Part shown: in pieces, positions 56,501 through 64,000 of the stretch
Numbering within the stretch: the first letter of the stretch is position 1
How the letters are laid out: each line of letters begins with the position of its first letter
Source of the DNA: Balanoglossus misakiensis
Lineage: Eukaryota; Hemichordata
DNA: 64,000 bases
Reading direction: 5' to 3'
Assembly (NCBI GenBank): GCA_040954595.2
Contig: CM082593.2
Span: 7,750,001-7,814,000, forward strand
Notes under the pieces: model-generated
The model's database searches: none
The model's input: the letters and a program-made list of their open reading frames with translations, nothing else
Told to the model about the DNA's origin: nothing
Made by a program: the position numbers and the translations under genes

Positions 56501-59500
56501 TGACGTCAGCAACTTACACGTTCGACGTGTCATTTCCAATAAACAGACACATTTTGTGCGGATCTGACATGGCGAAATGTCAAGTTCATGATTTTAAAAA
56601 CATATTCGGAAAATCGACGGGGATAAGTTTCTTTCAAAGGCAATGCTCTACGTGTATTGTATTTGTCGATGCGTGCAGACATAGACCCTGCAATGTCCAC
56701 GATGCCATGCATGTCGACGTTTATGAACAAACCGTAAGGCCTATACAAAGTTGTTCTAACTGCCGCTGATAATAATAAACGTACCGTTTTAAATCCTTCC
56801 TGCACGTTTTTTGGTACACGTATTTGGGTTTAATTTCCATTTATTGACGATCGCATAGTTATCAAATGAAAGCAACTAAAAAGGGCAGTTTTAATACATT
56901 TCAAGAGACGAAACGTGCATACAATAACTATAGTATTGGCTTCCATTATACTATGGACGTACTACACCTGGAGAGCAGGACGATGCACCTACGTTCTTTT
57001 CAACTCCATAAAAGGTGACAAAGTATTTTTGTAAGAAAAGTGGTTCCATAAAAGGTGACAACGAGGGAGAGACAACAAGGGAGGGTATTGTTAACAGCAT
57101 TGTCTGTTTCACCATAGACCCTAGGGTCTATGGTTTCACTGAAACCACACCAAGTGTAAGCCTTGACAAACGGGACACATCGGAGATCAGAACTGCATGA
57201 ACTTTTGTCCTCTGTAAAATTCAGTCGCTTGGTCGTAGAAGGGAATCTCTGGTTCAAAATTGTAGCCTACTACCCGAGAATATGTTGCCATGCAAACGTC
57301 GTCGGTCGCGTGAGTGCAGGCGTGTATAACATGTACATGTATAAGCATAAGCTCGCTCCAACACGTCGGCAGCGGACAACGGTACCACAAGTTGCTGACG
57401 TCACTCACTTCCGGGTTCGCGCGGTTTTTGGCTGGCTGTAGCTCTGTTATGCGTAAGTGAAAGTGAATGAAACCAACGTTTTTCATAGTACTTTTTAATC
57501 GCATTTCGCAGAATCGGCTCAAAAACGGATCACAACGTTCCACTTTAAAAAATAGCGTCAAGGACACTGTGGTCTCATTTGAGGATTATGCGGAAACAGT
57601 GACACACCAGAATAAAAATTACAGGTGACATTGCAAGCAGATATGATCTTACCATATAGATATATGGAATGTAAACAAAATTAACAAGGAACATGCCCAA
57701 TAAACTGTCATGTGTCATGGCAGTCTTACAAGTGGTGCTAGAAAAAAAATTGACCAAAAATTGTCTGTACAAACACATATGAGAAGCAACTTCTTTCAGT
57801 CAGCCCTGGAACAGACACACAGACAGACAGACAGACACACACTGACCTGCCACTGGTAATTACAAATTTAATAGCTGGTGGTCTCTATAACAGCTGGCCT
57901 ATTAAAGTTATGTAAACATGTCTTAGTTCGGGGTAACAACTCCTTGTAACTAGTAACTTTAAAAACAACTGGACAATTGGTTTCGGAGATTTGCTAACCA
58001 AAAACAAAGAAAGAAACTTATAAAAAAAACTCGCTAAATATTGAATATTTCTGATATCAGAATTGGATAAAAGTTGCAATCTGGCATGCGGTTTTAAAGA
58101 AAAAAAAAATTTGACCAAAAATGGCAAATATTGCTCAAAATTATAAATATGCAAATTTTGCAACAATTTAAACAAAACTATGGTTACTCAGACAACCATT
58201 AGGAAGCTTCATACTAAATTTCAAAGAAGTAAGCCCATCACTGTCAGAAATGAAGACTTTTTACCAATAACATGGAAAAATACAAAAAATGCATAAAAAA
58301 TGGGAAATCGATAATATTAGCTCAAAACATACAGGACTGTATGAGGTTGACATAAGGTACATGCAAGCCAATTGTCAAATCAATATGACCAGTGGTTGTC
58401 GAGTTTTTGAGTTTTGACCAATTTCACATATTCCCAGCTAATTTGCATATTTTTGGCAATGACAACTTCATTTGAACAAACTCCCATCTACAGCCCTTCC
58501 TGCATCTACACACCAAATATCGAGGTCATACGCGCTGCGGTTTTCAAGTTTTTGATGTGGACGGACATACAGACATACAGACATACATGTACATCCATAC
58601 ATACAGACGCAACCGATCAAATAAGGTCCCATTGTACATACCAATGGGACCTAAAACAAGTGACCTATTGGTCAAAAGAGCTCTGCTGACTTTAACAGTG
58701 TAACCTGGGCAATGATATGAATACAGAATACCATAGGTTTTAATTTATAACAATTGTATTCTATTAAACAAAACCAAACATAGACATCAATATAGCTGCC
58801 AAGCAGCAATAGCGGGCACAAGCCAACATTGCACATAGCACATAGCGGTAATCATTACAGGTGTGTGCTTATTCTTACCAAATATAAAGTCAGCAGACTT
58901 TTAATTTATGTAGTATTTCGCATTTCCGTCATATTTACATCAAAGGTCATGTGAGGTCACCAGAAATTTGGGTAATAATTTTGACCCTATACTGGTCCAT
59001 GTCCCACAAGAACGAAACCTCAACCCCTATTAGTTAGCCTGGAATTAGGTATGCACATAATTAATGAGTTAAGTAGGTGTCACAGGTGACCTTTAAATTT
59101 GGTTTCTTATTTTGGTCCCATCCGTTCTGTACCTACTCTGGGTGCCGAGTTATGCAGAAGAATGTCAAAGGTCACCAAAATTTGGGCAAGAAATTTTGAC
59201 CCTATACTTATCCAGGTCCAACAAAAACCAGACCTCTAGCCTGATTGGTTCGCCAAGAATTAGGTATGCACATAATTGATGAGGTAAAGTGTAAGACTCC
59301 ATTAGGAGTTCCATCCCTCCAAATACCAAGGCTGTACCTGCTCTGGATACCGAGATATGGTAAAGTGGGTCAAAGGTCACCTAAGGTCACCCAAAATTTG
59401 GGCAAGAAATTTTGACCCTTTACTAATCCAGGTCCAACAAAAACCAGACCTCTAGCCTTATTGGTTCGCCTAGAATTAGGTATGCACATAATTAATGAGG

Positions 59501-62500
59501 TAAAGTGTAAGACTCCATTAGGAGTTCCATCCTTCCAAATACCAAGGCTGTACCTGCTCTGGATACAGAGATATGGTAAAGTAGGTCAAAGGTCACCTAA
59601 GGTCACCAAAAATTTGGGCAAGAAATTTTGACCCCATACTTGTCCATGTTCAACAAAAACAAAACCTATAGCCCTATTGGTTAGCCTAGAATTAGGTATG
59701 TGCATAATTAATGAGATATGCAGGTGTCACAGGTGACCCCCATTTCGGCTTTTAAATTTTAGCCCCAACCCTCAAAACGCCAAGTCTGTACCTGCTCTGT
59801 ATGCCGAGATATAGGAAAGTAGGTCAAAGGTCATCTGAGGTCACCCAAAATTTGGGCAAATTTTTTTGACCCCATAAAATTCTATTTTTAGATCTAATTT
59901 GCATATTGATGACCCCATCAAATCCAAATTAACAAAATCAGGTAGGGACACCATAACATACATTCCTACCAAATTTCAGCTCCATCGTACATGTAGTTAG
60001 GAAGAAGATTTTTTACCAAAAAATCTATTTTTAGATCTTATTTGCATATTTATGACCCCATCAAATCCAAATTAACAAAATCAGGTAGGGACACCATAAC
60101 ACACATTCCTACCAAATTTCAGCTCTATCGTACATGTAGTTATGGAGAAAAATATTTTTTACCAAAAATTCTATTTTTAGATCTAATTTGCATATTAATG
60201 ACCCCATCAAATCCAAATTTACAAAATCAGGTAGGGGCCCCATAACACACATTCCTACCAAATTTCAGCTCCATTGTACATGTAGTTGTGGAGAAGAAGA
60301 TTTTTACAAAAAATTCTATTTTTAGATCTAATTTGCATATTAATGACCCCACCAAGTCCAAATTTACAAAATCAGGTAGGGGCCCCATAACACACATTCC
60401 TACCAAATTTCAGCTAAATATGCCAAGTTGTTTTAAAGAAGAAGATTGAAATACCAAAAGTTGACGGACGACGGACGACAGACGACGGACGACAGACGAC
60501 GGACGGACACTAATCAACCTACTGCTACAGCTCAGCTGACACAAGTGACAGCCGAGCTAAAAAAGACAGTTATACCTTTCATACTCAATGCACTTTCCAT
60601 TATGTCATTCACATAGTTTTTGATGACACTAGAGAATGGACAGAGGCACTTGAAGTGGCTGTTGTTGACACCAGTGGAGTTGACCGGAACAGCATCCCTT
60701 GGTGTATTCTTGACTGGAGACAGGAAGGATTCATATCTCAACACTGATAAGTTGGGGTTTCTGAGCAAGTCCAGCCACAGTCTGTACACCCAACTGTTAG
60801 GAGGCGAGTTTCTGATCAAGTCCAAGTTATCATTTCTGTCCGAGAAGGCAATAACTTCTGCCAGTAGTGGTGTCACAGTGCCAACCAGACTATGCCAAAT
60901 GGCTCGCCTGTGAAAAGACATTGACAGTTAAATCTCAAGGTAGCTTAGGTGATAGTGACACTATCCACTTTGACTTTACTGAGAGAAACACACAGCTGTT
61001 ACTGTAAAAATAAAAATGCCAGCACACCTGTTATAATCTAAAAATACATATACCGGTACATGCATGTATGTGAAGCACAAAATGAAACAGTTCTTAATTT
61101 GACTTGACTGAAAAATGTTCCATATTATGAAAAAAGAAATTTACTTTATGGAAAAGGCTGATTTTAGATTGCTTTTAATACATTCTGTTTAGTTTTGTTG
61201 TCATCGTAGTATTCACATATATTTATTTCTGCGATGCTCATTTCTAATTTGACAGTCATGTAGCTTGACTCAAAATACAATCATGTAAACCATAGTACTG
61301 CCACCAACATGAGTATGGCCAATTATTCTGACATCGACAGCCACTTGAGCCAGTCCACAATAAAGGATTATCAAAGTGGAAAAAGAAGGATGGTCATCTG
61401 ATCTGTGCATGTATGACTTTTTGCACTGCACTGTTCTAACTGGTCAGACAGACCCTGCCAACCAATTCATGTTATATCAAATTAGTAACTTGGAAATGAT
61501 AAAAAATAATTACTCATTGTTTGCCATTATATACAAGTGGCCATACTATGGTCTACGTTGGGTCAAATACATTGTAGCAGTTGTACTTCATGCCTACACT
61601 TTGACTTGCTAGCAACTGTGTCCTATGAGACCCATACCTGCAACTATGCAACTACAGACCAGAGGACCCCCACCCTTAAAAAAGTTTTCTTACTGTATCA
61701 TGAAATCACCAAGTAACAAGTTTACCTGAATGTGCCATGTACCTGAACCCATTCTCCAGTTACAGCTTCTCTGCTCAGCCAAGTGGAGGCCATGTCACCT
61801 GCCCTTTCATCCTTCTCTTTGAGTAGCTGACAGATGCGTTCTTTCAATACACTTACAAATGTTGTTGTATCTAGGAAAAACATGAACATAACAGACGGTA
61901 CTTGTACTATTTTGACATACCAATGACATCATTGTAAGTAATAAATCAGGCTAATTCATTCCAGTTCAGTGGCTGTGCTAATCATCACTTGATCCTAAAC
62001 AAGGAATGCATGATTCAAAGTATTCACAGCAACTGGGCTCTGTCAGGGTGTGGTAGATGCTTACCAGGGAAAGTGTTGAAATTTTCAATAACAAAAAACA
62101 AACATAACAGAACTTCAGTTGTCATGATTAAGATCCAAGGAGTTTCTATTCCCATTCTCCTTCATTTAAGCTCCAACAGGTAGACCTGACATTGTCACAT
62201 TTTATCCTAAACTGATGTGCGCCCACAAAGACATGAAAGTCTTGGCAACACTGTGTGCCAAGAATAGCAATGCCATGTCGAAATTTATAAATAGTACAGT
62301 GCTGAAAATGGTTTTATAGCACTCCTTTAGTACATGTATGTGCAGCAAGTTGGTTTATCAAATGACCTATGAGCTTGATGACCCATGATCAAGCACCAGC
62401 TGTGAATGTTTAACCCTTTCACCCCAGGTTCACTCTATGGAGGTCCAACTTTACAATAGAAAAGAGTGGAACAAACCATGATAGTGAAAGGGTTACGACT

Positions 62501-62950
62501 TACGCCTAAGTTCAAATAATTTCAGGAGCCCCCAAAATGTGAAACTGAAGCTAAATTGAAGGAATACAATCATGTGCATGAGTTAATGCAACCCCTGTAC
62601 TTTACCCTGAGAGGAATCAGCCTGTTTGAACAACTCCAACACAATTTCAATCCTCTCAGTAGATCTCTGCATCCTGTCCTCATCATCTTCCAGCATAGCA
62701 GTAGCAGCGTGAATACAGTTTTTCAGCAGAGCACTAGTGTTGAGAAGAGCAGCCCTGGTAGGTTTATCTTCCACTTGATTCACTCGTTCACAAACATCTG
62801 GACGGACATCAATCATCTCGTCCTTTCTGTCTGTTGTAATGTCACTCTCAAAGACAACACTGACTTTCTGGTCTTGTAGAGCAGTAATCTGTGGCAGGTT
62901 TTCATGTGGAGGTCGAAGTTCATCAATGTGAACAGACAGCCATTTCCCAC
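27323..62950 (-). CDS. RNF213: RNF213-like giant E3 ubiquitin ligase, C-terminal 32 exons (5' part beyond right edge)
   Basis: Ortholog-type match to the E3 half of RNF213 (mysterin), a dynein-like AAA+ ATPase/ubiquitin ligase that coats lipid droplets and intracellular microbes. Exons: 62606-62950, 61726-61870, 60576-60907, 55317-55489, 54144-54344, 53561-53766, 53022-53130, 52679-52726, 52075-52175, 51295-51480, 50174-50425, 48883-48994, 48098-48529, 47438-47554, 46947-47069, 46371-46424, 45477-45671, 44044-44125, 43250-43284, 39144-39244, 38422-38578, 37456-37630, 36786-36880, 36157-36417, 35135-35276, 34636-34719, 34184-34364, 32780-33059, 31984-32169, 31485-31574, 31091-31266 and 27323-27476. 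These give 5330 nt, about 1775 residues to a TAG stop, with every junction in frame. From the RING to the end is about 1220 residues, very close to the vertebrate length. The first exon in the window starts with two bases of a split codon, so upstream exons (AAA+ core) lie to the right. Exon 52679-52726 is the least certain. Confidence 0.94.
27477..31090 (-). other. Last intron of the RNF213-like gene (3.6 kb)
   Basis: Contains a CpG-richer patch at about 27880-28060 and a copy of the family-A MITE at 30837-30993. It also contains a minus-strand frame (27868-28125) of 85 codons with one hydrophobic stretch (LLYALLMATFALALSMIF). No splice-linked partner exon was found for that frame, so it is not called a gene. 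The rest shows nothing recognisable. Confidence 0.55.
30837..30993. mobile_element. Family-A MITE, diverged copy 3
   Basis: Shares GGTATACAGTCAC, TTACCATGGAAAT, CACTGGGTGGCCACC and a CTTTTAACC end with the elements at 3851 and 19534. The interior is degraded and the left TTAA is not clear. Confidence 0.6.
32498..32745. repeat. Dispersed repeat D, copy 1
   Basis: Contains GTCTCAGAT and its inverted neighbour, GGTTTAAGTGGTCC and GTGTGGACACAAGG. It matches 43325-43625 in inverted orientation. It ends about 35 bp from exon 32780-33059. Confidence 0.7.
33730..34180. repeat. Dispersed repeat E, fragment
   Basis: Shares the TTAAAGCTACAGGCAGC head, the CCAATATGGCGACC and CCACCAGGTCATGTGACT words, and GGTGCTGGAGTTTTCCAGAT with the repeats at 40125 and 42230-42665. 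It fills the intron between exons 34184-34364 and 32780-33059. Confidence 0.65.
35523..36006. mobile_element. TA-flanked inverted-repeat element, 480 bp
   Basis: Inverted ends CCGTACTTGCCCGGGTAAGA (left from 35525) and the complement of TCTTACCCGGGCAAGTACGG (right to 36004) are perfect over about 20 bp. They are flanked by TA on both sides. The interior has a C-run at 35929-35947 and no transposase frame. It lies in the intron between exons 36157-36417 and 35135-35276. Confidence 0.8.
39144..43284 (-). CDS. RNF213: RNF213-like RZ-finger exons with the probable transfer cysteine
   Basis: Exon 43250-43284 encodes ECPNGHPYTIGD and exon 39144-39244 begins CGKPNGRGQCKDCGAEIGG. Together they form the RZ zinc finger typical of RNF213 and ZNFX1. 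By alignment from memory, the His of CPNGH corresponds to human His4509. The first codon of exon 39144-39244 (TGC, 39244-39242) corresponds to Cys4516, the cysteine proposed to carry ubiquitin in this family. Both are present. A neighbouring human cysteine is Tyr here (HPY). The 3.9-4.0 kb intron between the halves is packed with repeats, so correct splicing across it is essential for activity. Confidence 0.93.
39672..39828. repeat. Foldback MITE-like palindrome
   Basis: Ends AATCCCATATTTTTCTTTG and AACAAAGAAAAATATCATGG are inverted copies. Inner arms GTGGTTTTCG and CGAAAACCAC are also inverted, around a GC-rich centre. It lies in the intron between the RZ-finger exons. Confidence 0.7.
40125..40640. 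repeat. Dispersed repeat E, 5' part with AGGTCA motifs
   Basis: Begins TTAAAGCTGCAAGCAGCATT. It has two tandem units carrying (A)GGTCAAAGGTCACC and CCCAAAATTTGGGCA, plus the AATTAGAC/ATTAATGAGG words seen at 58795-59860. A perfect DR1 (AGGTCAAAGGTCA) lies at 40219-40231. Confidence 0.75.
40708..42195. mobile_element. Dispersed repeat C, copy split by a nested transposon
   Basis: 40708-41007 and 41908-42195 together match the uninterrupted copy at 44605-45160. The left part has GCGTCAAGGACACGGTGGTC and AGCGAGAGATCAATGGGCAA. The right part has CACACCACTTTG, the TTTGCATATTTT block and the ATGGGACC tail. It is interrupted exactly by the 900-bp element at 41008-41907. Confidence 0.85.
41006..41909. 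mobile_element. Tigger/pogo-like non-autonomous transposon, 900 bp, nested
   Basis: Terminal inverted repeats of about 24 bp beginning CAGTAAAACCTGTCAAAACC are identical at both ends (41008 onward; 41907 backward). They are flanked by TA duplications at 41006-41007 and 41908-41909. CAGT ends with a TA target are typical of the pogo/Tigger group. Internally there are degenerate copies of the ACCGGAC end motif (41041, 41149, 41837) and a GC-rich stretch at about 41510-41620. No transposase frame was found. Confidence 0.88.
42230..42665. repeat. Dispersed repeat E, 3' part
   Basis: Contains AATATGGCCGCCATAATGA, GGCCACCAGGTCACGTGACT, AGTTTCAGCCCTGTAGGTG and an A-rich end with AAGAAGTGGATCGAAGAATA. 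Related to 33730-34180. It sits directly after the repeat C copy, in the RZ intron. Confidence 0.65.
43325..43625. repeat. Dispersed repeat D, copy 2 (inverted)
   Basis: Inverted relative of 32498-32745, sharing CCAGGTTCACACA, TTAATCCTTTGAGTC-type, CAAAGTTTATGTA and CATCTGAGATG words. It lies in the intron between exons 44044-44125 and 43250-43284. Confidence 0.7.
44044..50425 (-). CDS. RNF213: RNF213-like E3 module, helical shell between the RING and the RZ finger (8 exons)
   Basis: Exons 50174-50425 to 44044-44125. Exon 50174-50425 (EAIDAHNVFRQHCNTFFMEL, DPNPVVRSFLLQLLL) follows the family order directly after the RING. Exon 48098-48529 (144 codons) has LDMTQRFCESIKSKWPKIFL and VKQLCRRYG. 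Later exons give LYPELREAMAETLI, QYLLLLTIYREM, VIQKLVTYIKSAHF, and PTMQEDLILEAKAALERENV ending at the Trp-Tyr before the RZ finger. Order and spacing follow vertebrate RNF213 throughout, including at short exons. Confidence 0.92.
44605..45160. mobile_element. Dispersed repeat C, uninterrupted copy
   Basis: Continuous version of the sequence split at 40708-42195, reading CTCAATAAAGTAAATACACACC across the point where the other copy carries its insertion. It ends with CATCCATC-type repeats and GGTCCCATGG...ATGGGACCTAAA. It lies in the intron between exons 45477-45671 and 44044-44125. Confidence 0.85.
48995..50173 (-). other. RNF213-like intron without recognised content
   Basis: 1.18 kb of AT-rich sequence. 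The coding blocks on either side are adjacent in the vertebrate protein, so no exon is expected and none was seen. Confidence 0.6.
51295..51480 (-). CDS. RNF213: RNF213-like RING-finger exon
   Basis: A single 186-nt exon encodes a C3HC4 RING: CEVC, LPCEHVFCLDC and CPKC provide all eight zinc ligands. The family phrase EPVALPCEHVFC is recognisable. It ends SQRS with a phase-2 donor at 51293-51294. In RNF213 the RING is not the main catalytic element for E2 transfer, but it is conserved and carries Moyamoya-associated variants in humans. All ligands are intact here. Confidence 0.97.
52075..62950 (-). CDS. RNF213: RNF213-like region N-terminal to the RING (9 exons)
   Basis: About 553 residues between the AAA+ core and the RING. 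The first exon (62606-62950) begins GKWLSVHIDELRPP and contains a long acidic helical stretch (AAMLEDDEDRMQR-type). Exon 60576-60907 has WVYRLWLDLLRNP. Exons 53561-53766 and 53022-53130 give VMWLKRVQDARP and PLWIRICVLKLFVDHVCPP. Exon 54144-54344 ends with a GC donor (ATG|GCAAGT). The 48-nt exon 52679-52726 (phase 0 both ends, NCKVYLEDLTTRNLYE) could be skipped without frameshift and is supported only by its splice sites and open frame. Family knowledge places this region in the E3 shell and linker; no catalytic motif is visible. Confidence 0.85.
52235..52414. mobile_element. Short diverged relative of the Tigger/pogo-like element
   Basis: Starts CAGTAAAA and ends GACAGGTTTTACTG followed by TA. 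ACCTGTCTATACCGAAC and AACCTCTATAAACCAGGC inside echo the end motif of 41008-41907. About 180 bp; a MITE of the same family. Confidence 0.65.
54533..54610. repeat. Solo end of the foldback element of 23255-24005
   Basis: GAAATAGAATCTCACACACC, then CTGGGATCAGATTTCTCATA, matches the terminal arm of the intergenic foldback element. It lies in the intron between exons 55317-55489 and 54144-54344. Confidence 0.6.
55538..55988. mobile_element. TTAA-flanked inverted-repeat element, 443 bp
   Basis: TTAA at 55538-55541 and 55985-55988 flank inverted ends ACCCCGGTGCGG. The left end lies about 48 bp upstream of the acceptor of exon 55317-55489, so the element forms the start of the polypyrimidine-side intron. 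No transposase. Confidence 0.7.
56370..57548. mobile_element. TTAA-flanked element of 1.17 kb with short inverted ends
   Basis: TTAA (56370-56373, 57545-57548) and inverted ends AGTGGAACG, with inner inverted words TTCACTTTCACTT and AAGTGAAAGTGAA. It contains a perfect 24-bp palindrome at 57111-57134. A plus-strand frame at 56395-56769 shows no family similarity that I recognise. Confidence 0.55.
57549..58655. mobile_element. Dispersed repeat C, longest copy
   Basis: Begins with the family head GCGTCAAGGACACTGTGGTC and ends with the TTTTTGATGTGGACGGACAT block and the ATGGGACCTAAAAC tail at about 58655. At 1.1 kb it contains the middle section missing from 44605-45160. It may be close to the full-length non-autonomous element. 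Confidence 0.7.
58795..60560. repeat. Repeat E with two internal tandem arrays
   Basis: The head resembles 40125 (AGCTGCCAAGCAGCA). About 58930-59880 holds five units of about 211-237 bp carrying (A)GGTCAAAGGTCA and CCAAAATTTGGGCAAGAAAT. About 59880-60420 holds four units of about 145 bp (CTATTTTTAGATCTAATTTG, GACCCCATCAAATCC, CACACATTCCTACC). It closes with GACGGACGACGGACGACAGA repeats at 60463-60510. It ends about 16 bp from exon 60576-60907. Confidence 0.85.
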
Positions 62951-63837
62951 CTGGACACAAGTTAAAATTTTGATAAAACAATGGAGTTTGCCCTTAGGAG
63001 GTTGCTAAAATTTAAAAGCAATATTTCATTACTGACAATGAATGAAAAAATGCTAAAACGTCATCATTGTTAATGGAACAGACAATTAAAAAGAATTTAT
63101 GCCACTTCATATGAATTTGCATGCACCACAGCATAAATGAATATGTCATTGTAAAGTGACTGAAAATACAAATCGCATAATGTTATAATTATAAGTAACA
63201 AAGCCTAACAACCAGCAGAGTTTTTCTGAAGACTCCATCGTCAGTAAGTGAACTAGGAAGTGATAGAAGTAAGAATCACTGCACCGAACAAAGAACCCAG
63301 TCAGTCACATGCGCATTGATTAAATGAACAAACAATGGCAACCAGTAACTTTCCAATTCCAACAGCCATGGACATGAAAGGCAATCTCTTAAAGAATTAG
63401 TCTAACTTCGCCCACAATGTTGAGGCTATGAAGTTGCAACATCTCTGGAATTGCAACGCTATGCTTTGTACTGGGAAAAGACTGCCTGAGAGTAAACAAA
63501 CACCTCGACTTGACTGAAGATGGCAGAAAGAATGTCAAATAAAGTTTAGATGTGCCACAGATACATTTCAAGCCAACTGGAAACGTGATCAATGAACAGT
63601 ATGTATTCAATACCAGCAATCTTGAATCCCAGAAAGATGACTTTACCAGAGAATAGAACTATAATTGGTACAAAAAATAATGCTGCACGAGCCAGAGTGC
63701 TAAGAGAATTTGAACCAGCCATAGAAATGTGTGGTAGCAGTGAAGCCACACAAATGCAGATGGAAGAGCAAAACAAGGGACAGCCAACTACCGGTATATA
63801 CACACATGACAGTACACAGGCTTAACAGAAAGAGAAA
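62951..63837 (-). other. Intron upstream of the first RNF213-like exon seen
   Basis: No exon with compatible phase (ending in one base of a codon) was recognised here. Open frames at 63389-63825 show no family motifs. The next coding exon probably lies beyond the right edge. Confidence 0.5.
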
Positions 63838-64000
63838 AAATAGTGTCAAGGACACTGTGGTCCCATTTGAGGATTACATCAGGTATACACCAGAATAATA
63901 ATCACAGGTGACATTGGCAAGCAGATATGACCTAACTATACATAAATATGGAAATGTAAAAAGAAATTAACTATAGGCCAATCAAGTGTCATGGCAATCT
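63838..64000. mobile_element. Dispersed repeat C, 5' end running off the window
   Basis: Starts ATAGTGTCAAGGACACTGTG and continues like 57549-57720, with ACACCAGAATAA and ACAGGTGACATT. Cut by the right edge. Confidence 0.8.

Noticed and set aside
56395-56769. 124-codon plus-strand frame with several cysteines
   Set aside because: Sits inside a TTAA-flanked element, shows no recognisable motif and is opposed by an open frame on the other strand.
59880-60420. Regularly spaced repeats reminiscent of a CRISPR array
   Set aside because: The spacers are themselves repeated; it is a plain tandem array in a eukaryotic intron.
63389-63825. Frames near the right edge as the next upstream RNF213-like exon
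   Set aside because: No family motifs, and no splice donor with the one-base phase required by exon 62606-62950.

Overview
The window is animal nuclear DNA: short exons with clean GT/AG borders, AT-rich introns, microsatellites and many small terminal-inverted-repeat elements. Everything that looks genuinely coding lies on the minus strand, in three genes. A secreted or membrane protein built from many group-A scavenger-receptor cysteine-rich (SRCR) domains, next to an RNF213-type giant E3 ligase and a DAPP1-type adaptor, fits a marine invertebrate. An invertebrate deuterostome (hemichordate or cephalochordate-like) seems most likely, but the species cannot be fixed from the sequence alone.

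Layout, left to right. (1) 194-10264: the 5' part of an SRCR-array gene. A signal-peptide exon is followed by ten complete SRCR domains, each split over two exons. The gene runs off the left edge. Domains 1-5 and 6-10 are two copies of one five-domain unit. (2) 10265-17315: an intergenic stretch with microsatellites and a 792-bp TAA-flanked inverted-repeat element. (3) 17316-21385: a complete six-exon DAPP1/Bam32-like gene (252 residues, SH2 then PH). (4) 21386-27322: an intergenic stretch full of dispersed repeats. (5) 27323-62950: 32 exons (about 1,775 residues) forming the C-terminal part of an RNF213-like E3 ligase. They hold the RING, the helical E3 shell, the RZ finger and the natural C-terminus. 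The AAA+ motor and N-terminus lie beyond the right edge.

Functionally, an extracellular pattern-recognition-type protein, a phosphoinositide/phosphotyrosine adaptor and an antimicrobial-type ubiquitin ligase sit head to tail. This is a plausible innate-immunity neighbourhood, though co-regulation is only inferred. Exon borders were set by reading splice sites and checking that every junction keeps frame. All coding phases closed, and two junctions needed GC donors.

The introns record a busy history of small DNA transposons: TTAA-, TA- and TAA-flanked elements, one of them nested in an older repeat whose uninterrupted relative is also present. There are also longer dispersed repeats, some carrying tandem AGGTCA motifs. 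I found no tRNA, rRNA, CRISPR or viral gene. I found no clearly undescribed system; the most informative signals are the duplicated SRCR unit and the intact catalytic features of the RNF213-like E3.
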